The notes: a model not told the origin generated them from the letters alone. Positions 51,491-60,261 are shown, counted from the first letter of the stretch. The stretch is DNA of 64,000 nucleotides from JAWXUU01 sp044426085 (GCA_044426085.1 JAWXUU010000001.1:143704-207703), one strand, 5' to 3'. Numbers and translations are program-made.

Positions 51491-51497
51491 CTATTCT

Positions 51498-51574
51498 TGG
51501 TGTACCCGACTGGATTCGAACCAGTGGCCTTCAGAGTCGGAGTCTGAAACTCTATCCAACTGAGCTACGGATAC
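51498..51574 (-). tRNA. tRNA-Arg (anticodon CCG)
   Basis: A 77-nt cloverleaf: acceptor GTATCCG/CGGGTAC (one T-G pair), D-arm AGCTCAGTTGGATAGAGT, anticodon stem TCAGA/TCTGA with loop CTCCGAC (anticodon CCG, Arg), T-arm CTGGTTCGAATCCAG, discriminator A and encoded CCA. Reads CGG codons. A TATAAT-like box lies just upstream. Confidence 0.95.
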
Positions 51575-51715
51575 ATATTATAATAAAAATTCACATATGC
51601 ACAAGTGCGACAAAATGGGTTTTGCACAGTTATTTGCAACAAAACGGCTTTTTCATATACGCATATAAGCATATACGAATATACGCATATATCACAAACA
51701 TGATAAGAAAAATTA

Positions 51716-51741
51716 AAGCTGAGAGCTTTCACCCTCAGCTT
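51716..51741 (-). terminator. terminator of hom
   Basis: AAGCTGAG/CTCAGCTT stem with a 10-nt loop, followed by TAATTTTTC on the minus strand. Between it and the tRNA (51654-51692) ATACGCATATA-like words repeat with no gene. Confidence 0.75.
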
Positions 51742-51759
51742 ATCATTTGTATTATAAGA

Positions 51760-53049
51760 TTATTCTTCTATGCGGATAAGAGATTCGAAAGAAACGATTC
51801 CGCTTGTGTTTTCAAGTTTAGCAATTGCTTTTTGGATTTTTGATTCTTGCGTTTTATGCGTTGTGATAACAAGTTGAACGTCGCCATCTTCAAGCGCTGA
51901 TTTTTGGATAACTTCACGCATAGAAACTGAACTCTTTTCGAAAATGCTTCCAACTTTTGCAAGCACGCCGAGTTCATCTTTAACTTTCAAGCGGATATAA
52001 TATTCGCATTTGAAATCTGTTGCAATCTTCTTTGTTGCTTCAGCGATTGATTGTTCGCCAAATGAAGTGTAGCCATGACCAGAAAGCAACTTTTTACCAG
52101 CGTAAAGAATGTCAGAAACAATCGCACTGCCCGTTGGAAGATCACCCGCGCCTCTGCCATAAAGCATAACTTCGCCAACGCTGTCGCCAACGATAGAAAC
52201 CGCATTGAAAGAACCTTTAACACTGCTTAGCAAATCGTCATTTTTAATAAATGTTGGGTGAACCCTAGCTTCAATGCCTTTTTCTGCACGCTTTGCAATT
52301 CCAAGAAGTTTCATTGTGTAGCCAAAGTGTTTGCCATATTCGATGTCTTCAATTTTCACATCTGCGATACCTTCGCGATATATGCATTCGAGTGGCACTT
52401 TTGTTTGGAATGCAAGTGAAGACAAGATTGAAAGCTTATATGCGGCATCAAAACCGTCAACGTCTGCTGATGGGTTTGCTTCGGCATAGCCAAGCTTTTG
52501 CGCTTCTGCAAGCACGTCGGCATAACTTGCGCCGTCGTCGCTCATTTTTGAAAGGATATAGTTTGTTGTGCCGTTGATTATACCCTTGATACTTTCGATA
52601 TTGTTTGCTTGAGTGCCATCGTGAAGTGTTCTGATGATTGGAACACCGCCCACGCAAGACGCTTCATAATATAATCCGCAATTGTTTTTCTTTGCAATCG
52701 CTTCAAGTTCATAAAAGTGTTTTGCAAGAAGTTCTTTATTTGCAGTCACAACGCATTTGCCCGCAGAAAGTGATCTTTCAACCGCTTCTTTTGCAAATCC
52801 GCAACCGCCAATAACTTCAACAACGATGTCAACGTTTGGGTTTGAAATAACTTCCATAAGGTTTGTTGTTCTCGCTTCCTTTGGAACATTGAAAAGATCA
52901 CATCTGTCTTGTCTTAGTTCCATAACGTTTTCAACAACAACGTCCAAACATTGTGTTCTTTGATAGTATTCTTTATTTTTTGTCAAAATCTCGTATGTTC
53001 CGCCACCAACAGTGCCAAGACCCAAGATTGCTACACCAATTTTTTTCAT
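51760..53049 (-). CDS. hom: homoserine dehydrogenase
   Basis: Reduces aspartate semialdehyde to homoserine in the threonine/methionine pathway. The 429 residues have the NAD(P) site GLGTVGGG near 11-18, the catalytic block GYAEANPSADVDGFDAAYKL (lysine and aspartates of the family) and a C-terminal ACT domain (about 350-425; ELGVLAKVGSIFEKSSVSM) for feedback control by threonine. It overlaps the CoaX stop by 4 bp (ATGA), so translation is coupled, an unusual pairing. Confidence 0.95.
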   Translation of the reverse strand: MKKIGVAILGLGTVGGGTYEILTKNKEYYQRTQCLDVVVENVMELRQDRCDLFNVPKEARTTNLMEVISNPNVDIVVEVIGGCGFAKEAVERSLSAGKCVVTANKELLAKHFYELEAIAKKNNCGLYYEASCVGGVPIIRTLHDGTQANNIESIKGIINGTTNYILSKMSDDGASYADVLAEAQKLGYAEANPSADVDGFDAAYKLSILSSLAFQTKVPLECIYREGIADVKIEDIEYGKHFGYTMKLLGIAKRAEKGIEARVHPTFIKNDDLLSSVKGSFNAVSIVGDSVGEVMLYGRGAGDLPTGSAIVSDILYAGKKLLSGHGYTSFGEQSIAEATKKIATDFKCEYYIRLKVKDELGVLAKVGSIFEKSSVSMREVIQKSALEDGDVQLVITTHKTQESKIQKAIAKLENTSGIVSFESLIRIEE

Positions 53050-53834
53050 TTTTTATCCTCCACATTCATGTCGTATAGTATTTTTAACCCTTTAAGCGTC
53101 AATGTTCTATCCTTGATATCAATAATTTTTTCCTCATCCGAAATCAGTTCACACATACCGCCCGTTGCAACAACCAAAACTTCTTCTTCGCCGATTTCTT
53201 TGAGTTCTTCTTTCATCTTGCGAACTATGTATTCACAAAGCCCAATAAAGCCGTTGATTATACCGCTTTGCATGTTTGAAGAAGTGGTTTTTGAAATCAC
53301 CTTTTCAGGTTTCACAAGTTCCACTTTTGGGAGTTTTGCGCCCGCATCTGTAAGCGCGGAAGCGGTAACTTTTATCCCCGGCGCAATCACACCACCAAGG
53401 AATTCACCTGATTTCGTGACAACGTTGAATGTGCTTGCCGTTCCAAAGTCGATAACTATTACTGTTTTCTTATATATAGAGTGCACTGCGATTGAATTGA
53501 CAATTCTATCACTGCCCACTTCTTTTGGATCTTTATATTTGAGGTTTAACCCCGTTTTTATGCCAGGTCCCACTTGCATAGGCACGACACCAAAATAATA
53601 CTTGCACATTTGCACAAGTGTGAAATTAAGGGAAGGATTCACCGATGAAAAAATGATGCCTTCAACTTCTTTTTTGTCGTAGCCATTTTCTCTTAGCAGT
53701 GTTGAAATGGTAACGCCATATTCATCACCCGTTTGGTTGCGCTGAGTTGAAATTCTCCAACTGTCTTTCAAATTGTTTTCCGCAAACAAGCCAATTTTTA
53801 TGTTGGTGTTACCAACGTCCATAACTAGTATCAT
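53046..53834 (-). CDS. coaX: type III pantothenate kinase
   Basis: First step of coenzyme A synthesis: ATP + pantothenate to 4'-phosphopantothenate. The 262-residue ASKHA-fold protein has DVGNTNIKIGLF (6-17), GSDRIVNSIA and VIDFGTASTFNVV with the catalytic aspartate. Start ATG 53832-53834 follows TAGGGA. Type III kinases lack CoA feedback. The ECF S component upstream (37 bp) probably brings in the substrate. Confidence 0.95.
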   Translation of the reverse strand: MILVMDVGNTNIKIGLFAENNLKDSWRISTQRNQTGDEYGVTISTLLRENGYDKKEVEGIIFSSVNPSLNFTLVQMCKYYFGVVPMQVGPGIKTGLNLKYKDPKEVGSDRIVNSIAVHSIYKKTVIVIDFGTASTFNVVTKSGEFLGGVIAPGIKVTASALTDAGAKLPKVELVKPEKVISKTTSSNMQSGIINGFIGLCEYIVRKMKEELKEIGEEEVLVVATGGMCELISDEEKIIDIKDRTLTLKGLKILYDMNVEDKK

Positions 53835-53871
53835 ATTTTTCCCTACCAATAGTATTTATAGTTTAGTGAAT

Positions 53872-54465
53872 TTATACAATTCTTTGTATTTTTTGTATTG
53901 CAAACGAACAGATTGGAACTGTTATCACCGCGATAATCACTTCTGGAATGAAGTTTGCGACAACTATTCCCCAAATGAATGCCATGCTGACTGCTGTGCC
54001 CGTTGAAAGCATTGTGCCGTTATAAACAACGTAAAGCATACCCAAAAACAACGTTGTGTTTGTCGCTGTTCCCGCAATCGCACCAATCACGCTTGGGAAT
54101 GTGAAATTCCAAAATTTTGATGTGCTGTTTGAAAATAATTTTTTCACGCCATGATAAGCCAAAAACGCAACCGCACCAACGAAAATTCTTGGCAAGATTG
54201 AAATAAGTGGGTTTTGAATGGCAAATGCAAGCAGTGTTGTTGGTCGCAAATAAGAATTTAGCATTGAAAAAATCCCCATGAACGTGGAAACCAGCACGCT
54301 TGATTTTATATCCAATGTTTGGCTTGCAATAAGGCACGGCACCAATATTATGTTTATTGATACGATAGGCGTTTGCAAAAGTCCAAAAGATGGAATGAGT
54401 GTCATAACTGCAATCAGCGCCACAAAAAGTGAAACGTGTGCAATTTGTTTAGTATTGATTGTCAT
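53872..54465 (-). CDS. ECF transporter S component, probable pantothenate uptake
   Basis: A 197-residue membrane protein with six predicted helices and the N-terminal alanine/phenylalanine-rich helix (HVSLFVALIAVMTLIPSFG) of ECF substrate-binding subunits. Needs a shared EcfAA'T module encoded elsewhere. Next to coaX, it is most likely PanT-like; thiamine or another vitamin is possible. GGAGG lies 5 nt before the ATG at 54463-54465. Confidence 0.85.
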   Translation of the reverse strand: MTINTKQIAHVSLFVALIAVMTLIPSFGLLQTPIVSINIILVPCLIASQTLDIKSSVLVSTFMGIFSMLNSYLRPTTLLAFAIQNPLISILPRIFVGAVAFLAYHGVKKLFSNSTSKFWNFTFPSVIGAIAGTATNTTLFLGMLYVVYNGTMLSTGTAVSMAFIWGIVVANFIPEVIIAVITVPICSFAIQKIQRIV

Positions 54466-54611
54466 TGTTGCCTCCAATCGAATTCCATTGGGATATCCGT
54501 CGCGAAAAATTTGATACCCATGCGGTTTTGCCTGAAACAGTGCAAACCATCTGCGTGGGTGACATAAAGACTGCGAACATTTGGCAATAATTTAACAAAA
54601 TCTAAAAAAGA
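54462..54611 (-). CDS. short open frame coupled to the ECF gene, start uncertain
   Basis: The leader holds an open frame from 54611 whose TGA overlaps the ECF ATG (ATGA). The end reads VRSLYVTHADGLHCFRQNRM then GIKFFATDIPMEFDWRQQ, a composition like real protein. No ATG/GTG start or ribosome binding site is obvious (a TTG at 54585-54587 is possible). It may be a leader peptide, a very small coupled protein or the tail of a decayed gene. Confidence 0.35.
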   Translation of the reverse strand, partial: SFLDFVKLLPNVRSLYVTHADGLHCFRQNRMGIKFFATDIPMEFDWRQQ

Positions 54612-54647
54612 TTACACGATTTCACAATATCCTTACTGTCTGCACAC

Positions 54648-54677
54648 ATTATAACAAAAAAATATGTTATTTGGCAA
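54648..54677 (-). promoter_or_regulatory. promoter of the ECF-coaX-hom operon
   Basis: TATAAT (54648-54653) with TTGCCA 18 bp upstream (54672-54677); start near 54641, giving a leader of about 175 nt. Confidence 0.65.
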
Positions 54678-54831
54678 TTTATTTATAACTTTTTTTATAA
54701 TTAAATTTCGCGTTTGCAATATTTTATTGCAATATTTTCCAATTGCGACACAAAATGAAAAAAAATGCATCATAATCAAACATATCCACTGCATTAAAGA
54801 TAGCTTCCCAAAATTATTCTGTGACACAAAT

Positions 54832-54864
54832 AAAAAAGGACAACTTCAAGTCGTCCTTTTTTTC
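54832..54864 (-). terminator. terminator of the 48-residue protein gene
   Basis: AAAAAGGAC..ACTT-CAA-GT.GTCCTTTTT stem with T-runs on both strands. Confidence 0.8.
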
Positions 54865-54929
54865 TGGTGGCATTGCCACTTTTTCTTTCGCGGGATTGAT
54901 TTATTCTTCTTTTGTATCAATTCGCTTTA

Positions 54930-55076
54930 TTAAATTTCGTAGTGACACCCTGATTGAATTGTTGGTGGCATTTTTTCGCCTTTTTCAACGTGCACCATGT
55001 TCATGCATTTACCATCTTTCATCATCTTGTAATCTCCAGTTTTTGGAGCATATTCGCCAGCATTAAGTTTTGTCAT
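54930..55076 (-). CDS. 48-residue YjzC-like small protein
   Basis: A short gene with an excellent ribosome binding site (AGGAGG and AAAGGAAA before the ATG at 55074-55076) and a terminator 66 bp after the stop. The product begins MTKLNAGEYAPKTGDYK, contains KCMNMVHVEKGEKMPPT and ends SGCHYEI. The APKTGDY opening and MPPT near the end recall the YjzC family of small Bacillus proteins of unknown function. Two cysteines and two histidines could bind a metal. Function unknown. Confidence 0.8.
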   Translation of the reverse strand: MTKLNAGEYAPKTGDYKMMKDGKCMNMVHVEKGEKMPPTIQSGCHYEI

Positions 55077-55152
55077 TTTCCTTTCCTCCTGTGTTTTTCA
55101 TAAGCCATTTGCTTACAAAAATAGTTTGTGATATTGAAAGAAAATTTATTCG

Positions 55153-55258
55153 ATATGAATTCACAATTAAAAATTAAAAACAGGCTTCGCTCTGCGAGCT
55201 CGATAAAAATTAAAAATTGTGGTAAGGCATGGGCTTTGCCCCATGCATTCAATTATTA
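55153..55258 (+). repeat. AT-rich interspersed repeat, copy 1
   Basis: Tandem AATTAAA units, then TTGTGGTAAGGCA, a GCATGGG...CCCATGC hairpin and TTCAATTATTA. Related copies lie at 55315-55375 (inverted) and 63798-63870. Confidence 0.75.
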
Positions 55259-55271
55259 GATAATATAAAAA

Positions 55272-55301
55272 GGGCATCACTTTTAACAAGTAACGCCCTT
55301 A
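55272..55301. terminator. hairpin between the inverted repeat copies
   Basis: AAGGGC...GCCCTT with an inner ACTT/AAGT pairing; flanked by A- and T-rich sequence. Possible terminator inside the repeat pair. Confidence 0.5.
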
Positions 55302-55314
55302 TAAAAATTTCTAA

Positions 55315-55375
55315 CAATAGTATGCACGAGCAACGCGAGTGCTTTACCACAATTTTTAATTTTTAATTTTTAATT
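55315..55375 (-). repeat. AT-rich interspersed repeat, copy 2 (inverted)
   Basis: Reads on the minus strand AATTAAAAATT units, TTGTGGTAAAGCA, a GCAC...GTGC hairpin and TGCATACTATTG. Inverted with respect to copy 1, about 60 bp away. Confidence 0.7.
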
Positions 55376-55426
55376 TTAAGAACTTATGTCGAAATTTGCA
55401 TCCTGACAAACTCCGCCGTCTCCCCC

Positions 55427-56401
55427 CTAAACATTATTCTCGTCTTCTCCGCCTGTTTTGCTTTGTTTTTCTACGAATTTTTCTGCTTTGAATTTTTGGA
55501 AAGCTGACGCTTCGGTTTTATCTTCTTTTAGGCTTGAAATTGTTATTTGTGGGAATGGGATATTGATACCTTTTCTATCGAATTCTAGTTTCACTTCGCG
55601 ATTGAGATTGCGTTGGAGTTGGAATTTATCTTCTTCGGCGCATTTTGCAACTATCAAAAGATTGACTGACGAATCACCAAGCGAATCAACACCGCGATAG
55701 AATGGGCCTTCGATAACGGCTGGATATTTATCCTTGATTTTTGGAAGAAGTTTCGCAATCACGTTTTCCACCCTTTCTAGCGATTCTGAATATTCGATAC
55801 CCACATAACAGCTTGCAAAAGAAGTTGAAGCGGAGTTGTTGATAATCTTTGAAATATTGCTGTTGTTGATAATTTGAATATTTCCGCCGATATCTTCAAT
55901 CTTTGTTGTTCTTATGCCAATTTCGTTGACTTTACCGCGCCAGCCGTCTATCACGACCACGTCGCCCACTTGATAGTCACCTTCAAAAACGATGAATATA
56001 CCTGCAACGATATCTGTTATCAACGATGTTGTTCCAAGACCTATGACAAGTGTTAGCATTGAAACGCCAGTGATCAAAGCCGTTGTGTCTTGAATGAAAT
56101 ATCCAAGTGCTATTATTATCGCAACGATTGCAACGGCATATTTCACCATACTGCTTACTAGCTTTGCGATTGTTTGACCTTTTTTGCCTCTGCCACCCGA
56201 ATGCTTAAACACATACGTTAGCACTTTTGAAATTGCTGACGCGAGAATAAACAGCACAACTGTTTTCACGCATGCATCCAAAACCCAGCTTATTTGCGAA
56301 ATTTGAGTTGTCCAACCAACTTTATAATACAAAAAATAAGTGACGCCAACAGCGACAACTATCGCCCAATACAATATATTTTTTAAACTTAGTGATTTCA
56401 T
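55427..56401 (-). CDS. MscS family mechanosensitive channel
   Basis: A 324-residue channel with three to four N-terminal helices and a soluble C-terminal domain. The pore helix and MscS core (TTSLITDIVAGIFIVFEGDYQ, cited as TTSLITDIVAG and FEGDYQVGDVV) and the IRTTKIEDIGGNIQIINN segment are typical. Releases solutes at hypo-osmotic shock. Last gene of a three-gene unit with two surface proteins, 12 bp after the preceding stop. Confidence 0.93.
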   Translation of the reverse strand: MKSLSLKNILYWAIVVAVGVTYFLYYKVGWTTQISQISWVLDACVKTVVLFILASAISKVLTYVFKHSGGRGKKGQTIAKLVSSMVKYAVAIVAIIIALGYFIQDTTALITGVSMLTLVIGLGTTSLITDIVAGIFIVFEGDYQVGDVVVIDGWRGKVNEIGIRTTKIEDIGGNIQIINNSNISKIINNSASTSFASCYVGIEYSESLERVENVIAKLLPKIKDKYPAVIEGPFYRGVDSLGDSSVNLLIVAKCAEEDKFQLQRNLNREVKLEFDRKGINIPFPQITISSLKEDKTEASAFQKFKAEKFVEKQSKTGGEDENNV

Positions 56402-56413
56402 AATATCCTTCCT

Positions 56414-57373
56414 TTATATTTTAACATCTATTTGATACACTTTTGAAGTTTCGCCATTTTCAATATCGATTGGGGCGGTTGATTCAAAAGAGATTTCCAA
56501 TATATAATCCATACCCACTGCTCTTTCCACATTCACGCACTGCGTTTCTTTTGGGTTTGAAATCTCACCTTCGGAAAACACCTCATGCGTGTCTGACGAA
56601 ATCATGCGATAATAAAAATTGCCATAATATTCGCTTTCGTCAAGATAGTTCATTGTGAAATAAAAACATCCGTCTATTCGACAGTTGCATTCCCATGCCA
56701 CTTCAGAAAAGAACGTCTGTGCCCCTGTGGTGGTGTAAGTTTTTTCGGCATAAACTTGAATATTGCCATTTTCATCTTCGCCAACCACTTGGGTTGTATA
56801 CGTTGTACCTTCAAAAAGACCTTCTATTCTGCCAGAAAATGCTATGTCAATTTCGCCACCATCAGAAGTTGAATTTATTATTTCAACTTGGGTTTGCAAA
56901 CTTTCGTTGCCTGTGTCAAGATAAACCATGTCGACATTATCCGTGCTGTCGGAATATGTTATCATGCGAAGATTAGTATCAAAATTATCATAATCAAAAA
57001 TCGATGTGTCCTGAATCACGTATTCAATGGATGTGTCAAGCGTGAAATCTACGCTTGTGCCATAAACATCAAACTTGGAAAATGATGCGCCACCGCTGAC
57101 GATTGAAAACGCCAAAATCGCAACTCCGCAAACCGCCGCAACACCAACTGTTATCTTTGAACTTTGTGAGTTTTCTTGCGCGGTTGAAGAATTTTCGCTT
57201 TGGGATAAATTTTCTTCGCTTTCCACTTGGGGATATTCTGTTGCCATACCAACATCAGCTTCAGCAAAAACAGCTTCTTCGCACGTCACATCTTGATATT
57301 CCAGAACATTTGAATTTTCAGGAACTTGATAGCCGAATTCCGAACTGTTGTTTGAATTGTTACTGCTTGCCAT
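56414..57373 (-). CDS. membrane-anchored protein with beta-rich outer domain, unknown
   Basis: Unrecognised protein of about 319 residues: an S/N/E-rich cytoplasmic tail (1-75), one transmembrane helix near 80-102 (VGVAAVCGVAILAFSIVSGG) and a long outer part rich in beta-strands, with a fibronectin-like pattern (GLFEGTTYTTQVVGED). The start at 57371-57373 follows a G-rich site and overlaps the upstream gene end by about 14 bp. Confidence 0.7.
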   Translation of the reverse strand: MASSNNSNNSSEFGYQVPENSNVLEYQDVTCEEAVFAEADVGMATEYPQVESEENLSQSENSSTAQENSQSSKITVGVAAVCGVAILAFSIVSGGASFSKFDVYGTSVDFTLDTSIEYVIQDTSIFDYDNFDTNLRMITYSDSTDNVDMVYLDTGNESLQTQVEIINSTSDGGEIDIAFSGRIEGLFEGTTYTTQVVGEDENGNIQVYAEKTYTTTGAQTFFSEVAWECNCRIDGCFYFTMNYLDESEYYGNFYYRMISSDTHEVFSEGEISNPKETQCVNVERAVGMDYILEISFESTAPIDIENGETSKVYQIDVKI

Positions 57374-60041
57374 TCTTTGCCCCCCTTTCTTCTTTTTTCT
57401 TTGCGATAAAGTATGCCACAATCAGCATTGCAATTATCCCAAGTGGGATAAGCATAAACCAAAGGCTTGTGCCGTCGCCACCGATTATTATAAATTCAGA
57501 AAAGCTTGTTGTTTCCCAAACAACGTATCCGTTTGCAACAGTCGCCCAAATAAGTTCCACTCCGCTGTCCGTTATGTGCAAGATTTGGATTTTGCCATAA
57601 TCCGCAATGTTTTCAGGCACTTGGATTTGCACGGTGTATTTCCCACTTGAATCGTCGCCGTGCTCGCCGTTTATTGAAAGGTCAACAACGCTTACAATTT
57701 CCATGTTGCTCAAGTTGTTTTTCCCGCCGAGAATGCTAGAAAAAAAGCTTGTGCAAGAAACGTCGCCCGACGATTGAAGGTTTTCAAAAAGCTGTTGATA
57801 AGCTGATGTGTCTGTTATGTTTGAAAGAACAATTTGGCTAGAACCCGCCATGCCACCGCTTTGATAAATCACTGCCGTCACGTTTCCGTCGCTGTCGGTT
57901 AGAAAAATTTTCGTCACATCTAGCGAGGAAATAAAATCTTCAAAATCGCTTTTTATTTCAGCAACTTCGCTGTTTGTTTCCGCAAGCGATAGCCTATCGA
58001 TAAAGCCTTGATACTCGCTTTCGAGTGTTTCCATGCTTTCTTGCGTGAGCACTCCACTGCTTGATAACAAGTTATAAACGCTGAAAATATCTTCCCCCGC
58101 CGTTTGCGCGTTTTGCGAAACGGAAATTGTGTCGAGTGCATTTGTGTATATCTCCGCAAGCCTATCCGCACTTGAATATGCAAGCTGCGAAATCGCCGTT
58201 GCACCTTGTGCATAAAGACTTGCAGTTTCTTCGTCGTCGCAATATCTCACACTGCTGGCAAGTTGGTTTGTCAAAATTTCAATCTTTCTAGAATACGATT
58301 CCTGCTTGACACTTTCCGCAACAGCTGACACGGCATCTTCTATGCTGTCGTATTCTTCGCCGTCATAAATATACGTGCCTTCCGCGGTTTCTTCAACATG
58401 TCCCAATTGCTCTTGATACAGTGTTTCGCTGTATTCATCATCTTCAAGACCCGTGCCTGTGAATGTTGAACTTTCAAAATCTGCAACGTCACTTTCCGAT
58501 TCTTCTTTTGCTGTGGCTTCTTTTGATGCCTTTATCGCTTCTTGCAAAGTGTCGAATGTTCCGCCATATTTGCCGTCCACTATGTATTTTCCATTATCAA
58601 TACTTATGTTGTCATAATCAGATATATCTTCTTCGCTTTCACTTGTCGTTTCGCCATCACCCGATTCGTCCGCACCGCCGACAGTGAATTCTGGGGATAT
58701 TTCGATTTTACTGCCACTGCTGTTTTCCGATGATTGCAACAGTGAATTTATCACAATTGTATATCCCGAACCATATTCGTTTTCCACCCCTTCAAAGGTG
58801 TAATATTCGCTTGAGAAAATTTTCGAAATGTCGTTTGATGCATATGCAACAACATCACCAACCGATCTGTTTTCACTTGTCACGTTTATTGTGTATGATG
58901 CGTATTCGTCTTGAGAATATGAAGTTATTCCCACTTCTTGTGAGCCGATATAAGAGCTGTCACCGGCAAGTGTTATGTTTGATTCTTCAATATAAATTTC
59001 CACGCCATCAATCATGTCGACAGCTGAACCATTCAAAGTTCCGCCTGAAATTATCAAATAATCAGCGGAAATATCGCCAACTTCACCGCCGCACATTTCC
59101 ACAGTGCTAGCGTTTGTGATTGAGCCAATGTTTCCACCTGATACCACGACAGCACTATAAGTTAGTGCATCATTTTCATCATAGTAACTTGCATCTATTG
59201 TGCAGTTTGATAAGTCTTTATTTTCATAAAGAGTTATTGTTTGATAACTCTCATTAATATAAAAAACCGTGGAATTTCCCGATGTTACTCCATTTTCAAC
59301 ATGCAAAGTGTAGCCAGGTGAATATATTGTAGTAGGCAAAACCACAATGGCATTGTTTTCAACCACCAATTGATAGCTCGCATTGCTCACTACAAAATAA
59401 TCCAAATAATCTTCTGCATTAAGGGCGCTGTTAAAATAAGCAACCACATCGCCATTTTGGATTTCTTCCGAAACATAGATTTTGTATCCATTTGCATCAA
59501 ATGAAGTTATGCCATATGTGCTGTCACCAATATAGCCGTATTCATCATCGGCTTTATAATTTGACGTGCCCGTGATGTATAAATTATCCAGCAATGAAAC
59601 CACTATTCCTGCGGAAGTGTCTGCTTCTACATTATTGATTGTTCCACCTTGCAAAATAACCTTATTTCCTGCGATACTACTAACCGAGCCACCTGTTATT
59701 GTGACTTGATCAGCATCATTAATCGACGACACACTACCACCCGACATAAATACATCACCACTACTATAACTACTGCCATCATCATAACCGCCTGAAATAT
59801 ACGTATAAGATAGGTCGCCTAACGCAATATCTTCGCGGTCAGAATTATCATAATACCACACAACAGTATCACTACCACTGCTTTCAATATACAACGCACT
59901 GCCTTCACCAAAAATCTGCTCAGAAGTATTCACTGATGCCCCATAAACCGCTTTTGGGCTTGCACAAAAGACCGTTCCCGCGAAGAACACGGCAAAGGCT
60001 AGGGTGAAAGCTATTATTGATTTACAGATTCTATTGTGCAT
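57360..60041 (-). CDS. large cell-surface protein with repeat region and C-terminal membrane anchor
   Basis: An 893-residue secreted protein: signal peptide (about 1-35, cleavage near VYGAS), then Ser/Asn/Tyr-rich beta-repeats with recurring SGG.V or GG.V..I units (95-140, 300-345) that look like a right-handed beta-helix, an acidic low-complexity linker (455-560), a helical section (560-720), and a C-terminal beta domain followed by a single helix (about 858-880) and a basic tail KKKEERGAKNGK. It lacks LPXTG. Probably an adhesin or a stalk. Encoded with its overlapping partner and an MscS channel. Confidence 0.75.
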   Translation of the reverse strand: MHNRICKSIIAFTLAFAVFFAGTVFCASPKAVYGASVNTSEQIFGEGSALYIESSGSDTVVWYYDNSDREDIALGDLSYTYISGGYDDGSSYSSGDVFMSGGSVSSINDADQVTITGGSVSSIAGNKVILQGGTINNVEADTSAGIVVSLLDNLYITGTSNYKADDEYGYIGDSTYGITSFDANGYKIYVSEEIQNGDVVAYFNSALNAEDYLDYFVVSNASYQLVVENNAIVVLPTTIYSPGYTLHVENGVTSGNSTVFYINESYQTITLYENKDLSNCTIDASYYDENDALTYSAVVVSGGNIGSITNASTVEMCGGEVGDISADYLIISGGTLNGSAVDMIDGVEIYIEESNITLAGDSSYIGSQEVGITSYSQDEYASYTINVTSENRSVGDVVAYASNDISKIFSSEYYTFEGVENEYGSGYTIVINSLLQSSENSSGSKIEISPEFTVGGADESGDGETTSESEEDISDYDNISIDNGKYIVDGKYGGTFDTLQEAIKASKEATAKEESESDVADFESSTFTGTGLEDDEYSETLYQEQLGHVEETAEGTYIYDGEEYDSIEDAVSAVAESVKQESYSRKIEILTNQLASSVRYCDDEETASLYAQGATAISQLAYSSADRLAEIYTNALDTISVSQNAQTAGEDIFSVYNLLSSSGVLTQESMETLESEYQGFIDRLSLAETNSEVAEIKSDFEDFISSLDVTKIFLTDSDGNVTAVIYQSGGMAGSSQIVLSNITDTSAYQQLFENLQSSGDVSCTSFFSSILGGKNNLSNMEIVSVVDLSINGEHGDDSSGKYTVQIQVPENIADYGKIQILHITDSGVELIWATVANGYVVWETTSFSEFIIIGGDGTSLWFMLIPLGIIAMLIVAYFIAKKKEERGAKNGKQ

Positions 60042-60114
60042 AACGACCCCTTTTGTTTTTTGTTATTCTATCACAGTTTTACAAAAAATGCAACTTTTTA
60101 TATTGAAAATAACA

Positions 60115-60140
60115 AAAACCGCACGTTTGAGTGCGGTTTT
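60115..60140 (-). terminator. terminator of ridA
   Basis: AAAACCGCAC-GTTTGA-GTGCGGTTTT; minus strand ends GTTTTTGTT. Lies about 120 bp after the gene, beyond the tandem repeat. Confidence 0.75.
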
Positions 60141-60180
60141 GATGTTTTTTTATTTGTGTTTTTATTTGTGTTTTTGTTTG

Positions 60181-60230
60181 GTTTTTATTCGCTTTTTATT
60201 CGCTTTTTATTCGCTTTTTATTCGATTTAT
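60181..60230. repeat. 11-bp tandem repeat
   Basis: Four copies of TTTTTATTCGC (last one ends CGA), directly after related TTTTTATTTGTG units. Intergenic between ridA and its terminator. Confidence 0.8.
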
Positions 60231-60261
60231 TATCGCTTTTATGTATTTTTATTTGATGATT

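Noticed and set aside
51331..51843. Plus-strand open frame of 170 codons
   Set aside because: It reads through the tRNA-Arg gene antisense and the repeat block; the WIRTSGLQSRS stretch is translated tRNA sequence, not a protein.
60150..60235. CRISPR-like appearance of the tandem repeat
   Set aside because: Units are adjacent 11-mers without spacers and without cas genes.
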